Positions 1 through 8,864 of a DNA stretch of 64,000 bases are shown piece by piece. This stretch comes from JABCYV01 sp963729325 (lineage in GTDB: Bacteria > Acidobacteriota > Terriglobia > Terriglobales > Acidobacteriaceae). The stretch is from assembly GCA_963729325.1 (NCBI GenBank), contig CAVSNS010000053.1, forward strand, positions 124,001 through 188,000, given 5' to 3'. The position numbers and the translations under genes are program-made. How positions within the stretch are numbered: position 1 is the first letter of the stretch; every line of letters starts with the position of its first letter. Under the pieces are notes generated by a model. The model saw only the letters and a list, made by a program, of their open reading frames with translations. It was not told the origin of the DNA and ran no database searches.

Positions 1-1541
1 TTGAAATGCCGGTACCCAGCGCCGTGATCATGGCGCGGATTTCCTCGTGGGCCAGCATCTTGTCGTAGCGTGCTTTTTCGACGTTCAGGATTTTGCCCTT
101 CAGCGGCAGGATCGCCTGGAAACGCCGGTCGCGCCCCTGCTTCGCCGTACCCCCTGCCGATTCACCCTCCACCAGGAACAGTTCACACCGGTCTGGCTGC
201 CGTTCAGAACAATCTGCTAGTTTGCCGGGCAGGCCACCGCCATCGAGCGCTCCTTTGCGCCGTGTGAGGTCGCGAGCTTTCCGGGCAGCCTCGCGCGCCC
301 GGGCTGCGTCAATGGCTTTGTTGATAATCTTTCTTCCGACCGTTGGGTTCTGCTCGAAATATGCTCCCAGGCGCTCGTTCACAAACGCCTGCACGATACC
401 CGCGATGTCGGAATTCAGCTTGCCCTTGGTCTGACCCTCGAATTGCGGCTGCGGCAGTTTTACGCTGATCACCGCGACCAGTCCTTCGCGGACGTCATCA
501 CCGGTCAGATTTTCTTTGACATCTTTGAACAGCCCCATCTGCTGTCCGGCGTAATTGATAGTTCGCGTCAGCGCCATGCGGAAGCCAGAAAGATGCGTCC
601 CGCCATCGACGGTATTGATGTTGTTGGCGAAGCTGAACACGGATTCAGAATAGCCATCGTTGTATTGCATACCGATCTCCATAACTACGCCGCTGCGTTC
701 GGCTTCCATGTAGATCGGTTTGTCGTGCAGAATCTGTTTGCCGCGGTTCAGGTGCTTAATGAACTCGGCGATGCCACCGTTGTACTTGAACTCGACCGTC
801 TTGGGCTCGCCAGTCTTCGCGTCCGTCGTGCGCTCATCAGTGAGCGTGATCAGCAGGCCCTTGTTCAGAAATGCCAGTTCGCGCAGACGTTGCGCCAGCG
901 TGTCGAAGTTATATTCGGTGACGGTCAGAATGCTTTTGTCGGGCAGGAAGTGAACTTTCGTCCCCGTCTTTGCTTTGACGGCCCCGGTTTTCTTCAGCTT
1001 GCTGGTCGGTTCGCCTTTGGAGTACGTTTGCTCCCAAGTAAAACCGTCGCGCCAGATTTCCAGTTCCAGTTCTTCGCTCAGCGCGTTCACGCAGGAAACT
1101 CCCACGCCATGCAGTCCGCCGGAAACTTTGTAGGAAGACGTATCGAATTTTCCGCCGGCGTGCAGCGTCGTCATCACAACTTGCGCCGCCGGTATCTTTT
1201 CGCCATCGATGTCCATGTCGTCGACAGGAATGCCGCGGCCGTTGTCGACTACGGTGATCGAGTTATCAATGTGAATCGTGACTTCGATTTTGTCGGCGTA
1301 ACCGGCCAGCGCTTCATCGACGGAGTTGTCTACGACTTCGTAGACCAGAGTGATGCAAACCGATCTCGCCCGTCGAGCCGATATACATGGCGGGACGTTT
1401 GCGGACGGCTTCCATTCCGCCCAGCACTTTGATGGAATCGGCAGTGTAATCCCCGTTGCCTCCGTTGATGGCGGTGAGCCTCCCGTTTTTGTTTTTCGTT
1501 TCTACGATGGCGGCGGCGTTGAGTGTTTCTTTTGTAGCCAT
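1..1541 (-). CDS. gyrB: DNA gyrase subunit B, partial (3' end beyond window)
   Basis: ATPase subunit of DNA gyrase, which supercoils DNA together with GyrA. The N-terminal GHKL ATPase domain is visible (KVLGGMEAVRKRPAMYIGST near residue 40, then VVDNSVDEALAGYADKIEV and GLHGVGVSCVNAL). It continues through the transducer domain to the start of the Toprim domain (LVEGESAGG) near the left edge, so about 510 residues are present. The start MATKETLN at 1541 follows a plausible promoter at 1658-1686. One extra base near 1350, just after GLHH, shifts the frame; the expected LVYEVVDN continues in the next frame. This is more likely a sequencing indel than a real break. The gene is divergent from hpnH. 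Confidence 0.95.
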
Positions 1542-1657
1542 TCAGCTCCGTGGAGAATGCCGGAATTTGGGCTTGGGCGCCGGGTTTTTTCGAAGCCCCT
1601 CAACTGACCTCAAATTACTGAAATCACTAATACTTACGGCATCAAAGGTTATGCTTT

Positions 1658-1686
1658 ATTGTACCATACAATGACCTATTTTTCGA
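1658..1686 (-). promoter_or_regulatory. Candidate sigma-70-type promoter for gyrB
   Basis: Read on the minus strand, TCGAAA is followed by a 17-base spacer and TACAAT, a good -10 and a fair -35 hexamer, about 115 bases upstream of the gyrB start. It lies in the AT-rich part of the gyrB-hpnH divergent spacer (1542-1834). I see no other coding signal in that spacer. Motif match only. Confidence 0.4.
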
Positions 1687-1834
1687 CGCCGGAACCGCCA
1701 GGGTAAACCGGTGCGTTTACAATGGCTACAGACGACCAAAAAGCAGAGATTGGCAGTTCGAGATCTGGCACCCCTGATCCTGTAATCGGCGGCGAGCCTG
1801 ATAGGATTAAATCAGCAGGAGAACATCAGAACTT

Positions 1835-2960
1835 ATGGCGGTTCCGCTTTCCCAGATGTGGACGGTCGCAAGCTACGTTATCCGGCAAAAGCTCGCCGGG
1901 CGGAAGCAGTATCCGCTGGTGTTGATGCTGGAGCCGCTGTTCCGCTGCAATCTGGCCTGTGCCGGCTGCGGCAAAATCCAGTATCCCGCCCACATCCTCA
2001 AGCGGCAGTTGAGCCCAGAGGAGTGCTTCCGGGCAGTCGACGAGTGCGGGGCGCCGATAGTCTCGATTCCCGGCGGCGAACCACTCATGCATCCGGAAAT
2101 CGACAAAATCGTCGATGGCCTGGTGGCCCGCAAGAAATATATCTACTTGTGTACCAATGCTTTACTGCTTAAGGAAAAGATCCATCTCTTCCGGCCGACC
2201 AAATACCTCACTTTTAGCGTCCACTTGGACGGGGAGAAGGAACATCACGACCTCTCGGTGTGCCGCGAAGGCGGATATGAGATAGCGCTTGACGCCATCC
2301 GCGAGGCCCTCCAGCTCGGCTACCGCGTGACCACCAATACGACGCTGTTCGACGGCGCCGACCCCAAGAGCGTGCGCGCCTTTTTCGACGAGATGATGGA
2401 CGTCGGAGTGGAAGGCATGATGCTTTCGCCCGGCTACTCTTATGAGAAGGCGCCCGACCAGCAGCACTTCCTCGGCCGCGCCCGCACCCGCGGCTTTTCC
2501 GCGCCATCCTCTCCAATCGCAAGCCGGATTGGCGCTTCAATCTTTCTCCGCTGTTTCTTGAGTTCCTGATGGGCAAGCGTCACTATCCGTGTACGCCCTG
2601 GGGGATGCCGACGTACAACATCTTCGGCTGGCAGAAGCCTTGCTACTTGCTCCAGGACGGTTACGCCGAGACCTTCGAGGAGCTGCTTCGGGATACGAAT
2701 TGGGAGAATTACGGGACCGAATCCGGAAACCCGCATTGCGCCAACTGCATGGTCCACAGCGGCTACGAAGCCTCGGCTGTTAACGACACCTTCAGTTCTC
2801 TGGGCGGTTTTTTCGCGACGGTAAAGGCCACGCTATCGTCCCGCTATCCGATGAAGAAGCGTTGCGGTTGTTGGAGGAACCGGCGGGGCCGATGCATCCC
2901 CTGGTTCATATCTCGAGCGCGACTGAATCGAGCGCATCCCTGCAGGAAACCGGCGCATGA
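1835..2960 (+). CDS. hpnH: Adenosyl-hopene transferase HpnH (radical SAM), frameshifted
   Basis: Radical SAM enzyme that joins the 5'-deoxyadenosyl group to a hopene to make adenosylhopane, the first step to extended hopanoids. The CxxxCxxC cluster motif is CNLACAGC near residue 40, followed by SIPGGEPLMHPEI, the SAM-binding GGE region. The C-terminal part has the HpnH-like KRHYPCTPWGMPTYNIFGWQ segment and conserved cysteines (HCANCMVHSGYE). The reading frame breaks twice, near 2475-2480 and near 2850. The last break restores an end reading DEEALRLLEEPAGPMHPL and a stop at 2958-2960. AGGAG lies upstream of the start. The gene overlaps the next one by ATGA. The family assignment is firm; the frameshifts are probably sequence errors. 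Confidence 0.88.
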
Positions 2961-3427
2961 CGGGCAGAGAAGCTGGTCACCTGAACCACGAATCGATCCT
3001 AACCCAACAAACACCCCAGGCGGGCGCGGTCAATCCCGACGCGCTCGAGGTTGCCCCCGGTACGAAGCACGAGAAACTCGAAGGCTGGATTCCGGAACTC
3101 GCATCCGAAGAAGAAATTCGCGCCGCACTCGAAAAAGCGTTCGACTATCGTGGTGACGTCACCATCACGCGTAAGGATGGCAGCAAGATCGAGGGCTATC
3201 TTTTTGACCGGCGCAGCAGTTCGACGCTGGCCGATTCTTTGGTCCGCATCTTTCCCAAGAGACTCAACCAGAAAATCTCGATTTCTTACGCCGACATTGC
3301 GGCGCTGGCTTTCAGCGGCCGCGACACTGCTGCCGGAAAGAGCTGGGAAGCGTGGATGAAGAAATACGCGGAGAAGAAAGCCGCCGGCGAGAAGGGCATC
3401 GCGTTGCATCCCGAGCCTCTTGAGTAA
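2957..3427 (+). CDS. Conserved protein translationally coupled to hpnH
   Basis: A 156-residue soluble protein of unknown function. Its ATG overlaps the hpnH stop (ATGA), so the two are probably co-translated. Residues 1-35 are low in structure. The central part (about 45-115) reads as a compact alpha/beta domain, with IRAALEKAFDYRGDVTITR, then DGSKIEGYLFDRR and ISYADIAALAFSGRDTAAG. The end is lysine-rich. There is no signal peptide or membrane segment. The KDGSKIEGYLFDR pattern resembles small beta-barrel domains, but I assign no function. Context suggests a role linked to hopanoid synthesis. Confidence 0.7.
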   Translation: MTGREAGHLNHESILTQQTPQAGAVNPDALEVAPGTKHEKLEGWIPELASEEEIRAALEKAFDYRGDVTITRKDGSKIEGYLFDRRSSSTLADSLVRIFPKRLNQKISISYADIAALAFSGRDTAAGKSWEAWMKKYAEKKAAGEKGIALHPEPLE

Positions 3428-3428
3428 A

Positions 3429-3506
3429 TGTAGGCGCGGGCGTCCTCGCCCGTGATCCGCGCACAAGAGACTGTATCGGAACACGTGCGGGGACGCCCGG
3501 CCTACA
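3429..3506. repeat. Palindromic repeat, GTAGGCGCGGGCGTCC family
   Basis: Starts TGTAGGCGCGGGCGTCC and ends with the diverged inverse GGGGACGCCCGGCCTACA, with an internal hairpin (GGGCGTCCTCGCCC). It lies between two convergent genes and supplies the stop codon of the minus-strand gene at 3502. Relatives occur at 11469, 17746, 25923, 48951, 50262, 50370 and 55166. Confidence 0.7.
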
Positions 3507-4160
3507 TTCCAATTGACTTCTTAGCCCTAAAGCTCAACTCCTCAATCAACTCCTCCACCTCATCCTCGCTGCCACCAATAAACGTAAACGACACTGCATA
3601 GCCCTTCTCCAGCGTGACCAACGAAGCTCTGATACATGGTCAAGCTCCCGCGTTCCTTGCTGAAGTCCCCGCGCAGCAATGGCTTCGCGCCTGCTGAGAA
3701 CTCATAAGGCTCATTCACTACTTTGAACCCTCTGGCGGTGGCGAGTTCGCTTACCGGACCAAAGTAATCGGCTGCAGTTTTCACACCGGAGAAAGACGAG
3801 AGCTTCTCGATCGCAATCACCACCGCGGAATTTATCGTGTTCCCGGTCGCTTCAGGTGGCCTTTCGAAGACGGCCAGCAGTACCGATGACTTCGAAGGGT
3901 CGACCGGATCCTGCTGCATCTCTCTGTGCGCTCCACCCAGCCAAAGGGAATCTTGTAGGAAAATCCGAAGGACGGATTGCGATAGGTGCCATCACGAACC
4001 AAACCTGCATCTGGCGTGGAAGCGTGACCGTGCGGATTCGCGGCAGCCTTGGAGGACGAAGACTGCGTGGACGGTTTCGGAGTCTGCTGAGCACCTACGA
4101 ACGAAACCAACAACACGGTCGAAAGCGCTAAGGAGAAGGTGCGCGGCGGCGGAATAGCAT
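3502..4160 (-). CDS. Secreted hypothetical protein, frameshifted
   Basis: About 215 residues once the frames are joined. A hydrophobic N-terminal segment (SLALSTVLLVSFVGAQQ) looks like a signal peptide, then a Ser/Lys-rich linker, then a domain containing YRNPSFGFSYKIPFGWV, VVIAIEKLSSFSGVKTAADYFGPV and a C-terminus with YAVSFTFIGGSEDEVEELIEEL. The GFSYKIPFGW segment resembles lipoprotein or periplasmic domains that begin with a 'FSFxxPxGW' strand. The frame breaks near 4130 (start region), 3905 and 3605. The start is uncertain: 4160 or 4169 need a frameshift, and an in-frame GTG lies at 4116. The stop falls inside a palindromic repeat. Function unknown. Confidence 0.6.
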
Positions 4161-4190
4161 CCTGCCCATGTTACAAGATTCGCTACGAGC

Positions 4191-4614
4191 TCAGTCCGCC
4201 GCCATTCCTACCTTTACTGGCTGTGCGCAATGCGCACATCGCCGCGCGTCAATGGGAATCTCGCTCAGGCATTCGGGACACTTCTTCGTCGTAGGATCGG
4301 CGGGCGCCGGGTGCTTTGCGCATGCGTGAGATCAGGGCATTGATAGGCGTAACCACGAAAAAGTAAACCGCCGCCGCAATCAGGAGAAACGAAACTGCAG
4401 CATTGATAAAGTCGCCGATCGGGAAGACAGTGTTGCCGATGGTGAAGCTGATGGCGGAAAAATCGGGCTTTCCAACCACGGCCGCGATGAGTGGCGTTAG
4501 CAGGTCTTTGGTCAAAGCGGTCACCACTGATCCAAAAGCGGCGCCGATGACCACGCCAACCGCGAGATCAACTACGTTACCACGAAGAATAAACTGCTTG
4601 AATCCACTGAGCAT
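4191..4614 (-). CDS. mscL: Large-conductance mechanosensitive channel MscL with C-terminal zinc ribbon, frameshifted
   Basis: Tension-gated inner-membrane channel that releases solutes on osmotic downshock. Residues 1-100 are typical MscL: MLSGFKQFILRGNVVDLAVG, first membrane helix, a loop, then the second helix (FINAAVSFLLIAAAVYFFVV). After a one-base break near 4305 the protein continues with TTKKCPECLSEIPIDARRCAHC, a CxxC...CxxC zinc ribbon, to a stop at 4191-4193. An ordinary MscL lacks this ribbon. The start at 4614 is preceded by GGAGGGG. Without the frame correction the protein would end at 4249 with an unrelated tail. Confidence 0.88.
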
Positions 4615-4722
4615 GGAGAGCCCCTCCAAACAGAGTGGCGGCTACTTTACGGCGTGAGAGCGCCTAGGTCAAGGAGGAGCAGTTTGGTGCGGTTTATGTC
4701 GCGGAAACGCTAAAAAGCCCAC

Positions 4723-5880
4723 TCAGATCCGCATCGGCATCACGATATAGCGGTACTTGTAATCCTCGCTGTCTGCGGGACGCAACTGGCCAGCGGATTG
4801 CGCGTCTTTCAACTCCAGTTTCACATCGCCCGCACCCACGGCCTTGAGGAAATCCAGAATATATTGCGCGTTAAAGCCGATGGTAAGGGTTTCGCCGTTG
4901 TAATCGGTTTCCATCGAGTCTTCGGACTCGCCGGTTTCGGTCGAGGAGGCGGATAGTTTCAATTCACCTTTCTCCAGCTTCAGGCGGACAGCGCGCGAAC
5001 GCTCGTCGGCAAACTGAGCTACACGTGAAATCGCCGCGCTCAATTCTTCCCCATGCAGGGTGATGCTCTTGCTGTTGTCCTTGGGAAGAACAGCTTCGTA
5101 GTTGGGGAACTGGCCGGTAAGCTGACGTGAGGTCAGCAGGCGTTGCCCGATGCGGAAATACAGCGTGGATTCGTCTTTCGCGAAATCAATCGTCTCGGCG
5201 TCAGTCGAATCCAGCAGTGACTTCAGTTCGTCCATCGCCTTCTTGGGAACGAGCGTCTTCATCTCGCCCGAGACGCCTTCGAACTTTTCTCCGCTGCGCT
5301 CGATATGCGCCAGCCGGTGGCCGTCGGTCGCGACCATCGTGATCGACTCCGGCTTCAGTACCATCAGCGCGCCATTCAGCGTGTAGCGTGACTCCTCGCT
5401 CGCTATGGCGAACCCGGTCTTAGCAATCATCCCGCGCAAGATCTGCGCCGGAATCTTGATCACGCCTGCGGTGGGAAACGCCGGCAAGCTAGGGAAATTC
5501 GAGCGGGCCATTCCCACCATCTTGGTGTTCGAGCGGCCGCAGCGAATGCTGACCCAGTGATTCTCCAGCAGCTTGATGGTGATGTCGGCATCCGGCAGCA
5601 GCTTCACATAGTCATGCAGCTTGCGAGCGGGAATCGTACAGGCGCCGTCCTTTTTCACCTTGGCGACGCAGGAAGTACGCAGGCTCAGATCCAGGTCGGT
5701 GGCCGTAAGCGATAGCTTGTCACCACCGGCTTCGAACAAGTAGTTCGACAGGATCGGGATCGTGGTCTTGCGCTCGACCACGCCCTGGGTCGCCGTGAGC
5801 TCCCGCAGAAGTTCAAACTTGCTGACCGTGATTTCCATCGTGGTGGTTCCCACCGCTGAGGCCAAAGCTTCTACCGGCAT
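4723..5880 (-). CDS. dnaN: DNA polymerase III sliding clamp (beta subunit)
   Basis: Ring-shaped clamp that tethers the replicative polymerase to DNA. The frame is intact at 385 residues and shows three clamp domains. Landmarks are MEITVSKFELLRELTATQGV, TIPILSNYLFE, a central FPSLPAF segment, MVATDGHRLAH, and the characteristic C-terminal YRYIVMPMRI. The start at 5880 has GGGAG upstream; a second ATG at 5838 gives the usual family length and is also possible. It lies just downstream of dnaA on the same strand, the classical order. The 135-base dnaN-dnaA spacer shows nothing I can name. Confidence 0.96.
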   Translation of the reverse strand: MPVEALASAVGTTTMEITVSKFELLRELTATQGVVERKTTIPILSNYLFEAGGDKLSLTATDLDLSLRTSCVAKVKKDGACTIPARKLHDYVKLLPDADITIKLLENHWVSIRCGRSNTKMVGMARSNFPSLPAFPTAGVIKIPAQILRGMIAKTGFAIASEESRYTLNGALMVLKPESITMVATDGHRLAHIERSGEKFEGVSGEMKTLVPKKAMDELKSLLDSTDAETIDFAKDESTLYFRIGQRLLTSRQLTGQFPNYEAVLPKDNSKSITLHGEELSAAISRVAQFADERSRAVRLKLEKGELKLSASSTETGESEDSMETDYNGETLTIGFNAQYILDFLKAVGAGDVKLELKDAQSAGQLRPADSEDYKYRYIVMPMRI

Positions 5881-6015
5881 AACCCAAATCTCCCGTTAGG
5901 CCACATTACTTCGGATGACTCCCTTATATCAAAAGAAAAACCACGAAGACCAGCACGAACAGTCGATCAAATGGAAAAGAGGACGTAGCACCCAAACCAG
6001 CCGGCGTAATCGCCT

Positions 6016-7395
6016 TTACCCGCCCAATTGCTCGGTCAACTTATTAATCATCCGGTTCAGGTCTTTGTCCGTCTTGCGCACCCCATCGATCTTTTCTACC
6101 GAATGCAACACCGTGGTGTGGTGCTTGCCGCCAAATTGCCGCCCAATTTCCGGCAGCGAGGCTTCAGTCAGATGCTTCGCCAGATACATGGCAATCTGGC
6201 GGGGATAAACGATGGCCCGCGAATTGTTCTTGGCCTTGATCTCCACCAGCCGCAGCCCGAACTGCTCCGCCACCGCCTTCTGGATGGATTCAATGGTCAC
6301 CTTTCTGGCTTGCGAATCAATGAAATTCTTCAGCACCTGCTGGGCATAGGGGAGGGTGATTTCAGCCCCGATCAAAGAGGAATGCGCCACCAGCCGGATC
6401 AGCGCTCCCTCTAGCTCGCGGACATTGGAGCGGATGTTGGAGGCGATGTAGAGCGCTACGTCGGTGGGCAGAGTGACCTTTTCCTGCTCCGCTTTTTTCT
6501 GCAGGATAGCCACCTTGGTTTCCAGGTCGGGCGGCTGGATATCGGCGATCAGTCCCCATTCGAAGCGGCTACGCAGCCGGTCTTCGACTTCAGCCAGCTC
6601 TTTGGGCGGACGGTCGCTGGCAATCACGATCTGCTTCATCGACTCGTGCAGCGCGTTAAAGGTATGGAAAAACTCTTCCTGCGTCCGTTCCTTCTGCGCC
6701 AGGAACTGGATATCGTCCACCAGCAGCACGTCCACGTTGCGGAACTTGTCGCGGAAGCTGGTCATCTTGTCGTAGCGGAGCGAGTTGATCATCTCATTGG
6801 TGAACTTCTCGCTGGAGACGTAGCAGATGGCCGCCTGCGGCTGCCGCCGCCTGATCTCATGCCCGATGGCCTGCATCAGATGGGTCTTGCCCATTCCGAC
6901 ACCGCCATAGAGGAACAGTGGGTTGTACGCCTTGGATGGACGCTCCGCCACCGCCTGACAAGCAGCATGCGCGAACTGGTTGCCACTGCCGATGACGAAA
7001 GCATCAAATGTGTAGCGGGGATTCAGTTGCGCCGCCCCATCCCAATCAAAGCGAGATTGGGCGGGGTGAAGGGTAGCGGGGGCCGCGTGCGCGGAAAGTC
7101 CGCCATCGTGGCGCACGGGCGTGGATGCCGGATCATCCTCGGGTGTGACGAATTTCACTTCCTCGAACTCCAGTCCGAGATTATCCACCGCCTCCTGGAT
7201 CAGGTCGGCATACTTGTCACCCACGCTGCGAAACTCCACCGTCGGTACGCGCACAAAAAGCACTCCTCCGCTGGCGTGGCTGTAGCGTGTCGGCTTCAGC
7301 CAGGTGTCATAAGAGTGCCGGTTGATTTTCTTTTCCAGCGCGTCGAGAATGCGCATCCACGGATTCGCAGTGAGAGTCGGGCTCGGAACGGACAT
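6016..7395 (-). CDS. dnaA: Chromosomal replication initiator DnaA
   Basis: AAA+ initiator that binds DnaA boxes and opens the origin. Domain I is at residues 1-90 (WMRILDALEKKINRHSYDTW) and a linker follows. The AAA+ domain has Walker A GGVGMGKTHL, Walker B VDVLLVDDIQFL, and the arginine-finger region VEDRLRSRFEWGL. Domain IV is the helix-turn-helix with KNNSRAIVYPRQIAMYLAKHLT and the signature GRQFGGKHHTTVLHSVEKI. The start at 7395 (MSVPSPTLTANPW) is preferred over an in-frame extension to 7485. No frameshift. dnaN lies downstream. Confidence 0.97.
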   Translation of the reverse strand: MSVPSPTLTANPWMRILDALEKKINRHSYDTWLKPTRYSHASGGVLFVRVPTVEFRSVGDKYADLIQEAVDNLGLEFEEVKFVTPEDDPASTPVRHDGGLSAHAAPATLHPAQSRFDWDGAAQLNPRYTFDAFVIGSGNQFAHAACQAVAERPSKAYNPLFLYGGVGMGKTHLMQAIGHEIRRRQPQAAICYVSSEKFTNEMINSLRYDKMTSFRDKFRNVDVLLVDDIQFLAQKERTQEEFFHTFNALHESMKQIVIASDRPPKELAEVEDRLRSRFEWGLIADIQPPDLETKVAILQKKAEQEKVTLPTDVALYIASNIRSNVRELEGALIRLVAHSSLIGAEITLPYAQQVLKNFIDSQARKVTIESIQKAVAEQFGLRLVEIKAKNNSRAIVYPRQIAMYLAKHLTEASLPEIGRQFGGKHHTTVLHSVEKIDGVRKTDKDLNRMINKLTEQLGG

Positions 7396-7730
7396 ATAAT
7401 TTTCTGGGGGCAGCCGCGGCTGGTCAGCGCCCGATATCAATCTTGGGAGAAAAGATAGCTTTTGTTTCCAGCAGAGCAGCCTCATCGTGCGGGGCGGTTG
7501 CGCTGGTCTCAGAAAAAATCAGTAAGCTGGAACAGTCCCGCATACTAGCACAAAAATTTTCCGTGATGTGGAAATCTTCCGCGTGAATTTTTCTGGTCAC
7601 GATGATTCAGAACCCGAAGCAAACCTTCTGTCAAGTGTTCAAGTTATAACTGTCGCGCGAGTGGTGCAAGGCCAGGAAGCCGGATCAGGCGCAAGTTTCG
7701 TGTTGAGTATGATCTGCAAGCTTTGGTAGT
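7396..7730. other. Non-coding spacer between dnaA and rpmH, possible origin side
   Basis: No credible gene. It is AT-richer than its neighbours, with short A/T runs (CACAAAAATTTTCC, GAATTTTTC). One weak DnaA-box-like word (TGTGGAAAT, two mismatches) lies near 7567. I could not find a cluster of DnaA boxes, so I do not call oriC, although its position next to dnaA makes it a candidate. Confidence 0.4.
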
Positions 7731-7863
7731 GGTGCAGTTTGATTTGTCATCCTGGAGCAAGCGCTCTTTGCGGCGCGAAGGATCTGGAGCGAGCCGTGCG
7801 AATCGTCGCGTTCTTTGCGACGCAATATCGCACGCTTGGCTCGTTTCCTTGTCAAACTGCACC
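7731..7863. mobile_element. MITE-like palindromic element with 12-bp terminal inverted repeats
   Basis: Begins GGTGCAGTTTGA and ends TCAAACTGCACC, a perfect 12-bp inverted pair about 133 bases apart. Inside are the family words GTCATCCTGGAGC and CGAAGGATCTGGAGCGAGCC, plus TCGCGTTCTTTGCGACGCAATA, itself partly palindromic. No open frame. A diverged copy with the same internal order lies at 59859-59995. Probably non-autonomous. Confidence 0.65.
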
Positions 7864-7962
7864 AATACCCAAGCCTTCATTAGTTTGCCCGCTTTGCTTC
7901 GGCTCATTTATACTCGTCGTTTGTCTCAGGACTAATCATCGAATCAGGAGCCACGATTTTTC

Positions 7963-8118
7963 ATGCCCAAGCGCACGTTTCAACCGAACCGCCGTCACCG
8001 CTCGAAGACGCACGGATTTCGTACGCGTATGAAGACCAAGAGCGGCCAAGCGGTACTCTCGCGCAGGCGTGCCAAGGGCCGCAAACGGGTCTCTGTGAAG
8101 CCCGGTTTCCGTGGTTAA
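7963..8118 (+). CDS. rpmH: 50S ribosomal protein L34
   Basis: A 51-residue basic protein of the large ribosomal subunit, starting MPKRTFQPNRRHRSKTHGF and ending KRVSVKPGFRG. The sequence TFQPNxRxRxKxHGFRxRM is diagnostic. AGGAG lies upstream. It begins the rpmH-rnpA-yidD-yidC-khpB-mnmE block. An A-rich internal residue run (MKTKSGQAVLSRRRAKGRK) matches the family. Confidence 0.97.
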   Translation: MPKRTFQPNRRHRSKTHGFRTRMKTKSGQAVLSRRRAKGRKRVSVKPGFRG

Positions 8119-8168
8119 ATTTCCTCTCGCTCCGGAATTGGCACGGCTCTGCAGGTTGAGTTTGGGTT

Positions 8169-8582
8169 GTGAGTGGTGATGCCATCCTTCCGAATGGAAG
8201 CGCCGATCCGTCTTCAGTTGGTGGGCGGGCCAAGTTCCCACGCAGTTCGCGGCTATTGCGGCATGCTGATTTCGAGCGCGTGTACAAAGAGGGACGGCGT
8301 CATTTCGCCGCCCACATGACCGTGTTCTACCTGCGGCGCGGGGATCCGGCCAGGCTCCGAGTGGGTTTCACCGTGGGACGCGGGCTGGGTGGCGCGGTCG
8401 AGCGCAACCGCATGAAGCGGCGGTTGCGCGAAGCCGTCCGTCTGTATGGTGTGGTCGTAGACGCTCCGGTTGATGTGGTCATTAATCCGAAGAAGTCGCT
8501 GCTGACCGCCAATTTTGCCGATTTGCGGAAAGATATCAAGCGCGCCTTCGAGGTGATCGAAAAGTCGGTGGGCAAACCATGA
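8169..8582 (+). CDS. rnpA: Ribonuclease P protein component
   Basis: Protein subunit of RNase P, which matures tRNA 5' ends with the catalytic RNA. At 137 residues it is slightly longer than usual because of an N-terminal tail of about 25 residues. The core begins PRSSRLLRHADFERVYKEG and carries the RNR signature in VERNRMKRRLREAVRL. The start is a GTG at 8169. It lies 50 bases after rpmH and its stop overlaps the yidD start (ATGA), indicating one operon. Confidence 0.95.
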   Translation: MSGDAILPNGSADPSSVGGRAKFPRSSRLLRHADFERVYKEGRRHFAAHMTVFYLRRGDPARLRVGFTVGRGLGGAVERNRMKRRLREAVRLYGVVVDAPVDVVINPKKSLLTANFADLRKDIKRAFEVIEKSVGKP

Positions 8583-8854
8583 ATCAGATTTCAAAAGCTG
8601 CCGTGCTGATTTTGCTGCGCACCTATAAGTACGCGGTCTCGCCGATGTTTTCACCAGCTTGCCGCTATGTTCCCACATGTTCGGAGTACGCTACGGAAGC
8701 GGTAGAGCACTACGGAGTGCTACGCGGGGGTTGGATGAGTCTGAAGCGTGTGCTTCGCTGTCACCCGCTGGCGAAGAGCGGATACGATCCTGTGCCAAAA
8801 GACTCTGCAGCGACCGGTAGATGTTTGTCCGCCGCGGAATCGTGTGGTCACTGA
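8579..8854 (+). CDS. yidD: Membrane protein insertion efficiency factor YidD
   Basis: Small peripheral membrane protein (91 residues) that aids YidC-dependent insertion. It has the conserved YKYAVSPMFSPACRYVPTCS segment with its cysteines, then EYATEAVEHYG and LKRVLRCHPLAKSGYDPVP. An N-terminal amphipathic helix precedes the motif. It overlaps rnpA by four bases and sits 10 bases before yidC. Confidence 0.95.
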   Translation: MNQISKAAVLILLRTYKYAVSPMFSPACRYVPTCSEYATEAVEHYGVLRGGWMSLKRVLRCHPLAKSGYDPVPKDSAATGRCLSAAESCGH

Positions 8855-8864
8855 GTAAGCGAAT

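Noticed and set aside
443..1432. Long plus-strand frame over gyrB
   Set aside because: Antisense to conserved GyrB sequence; no family resemblance.
7396..7962. Called oriC
   Set aside because: Only one weak DnaA-box-like word; no cluster or AT-rich unwinding repeats.
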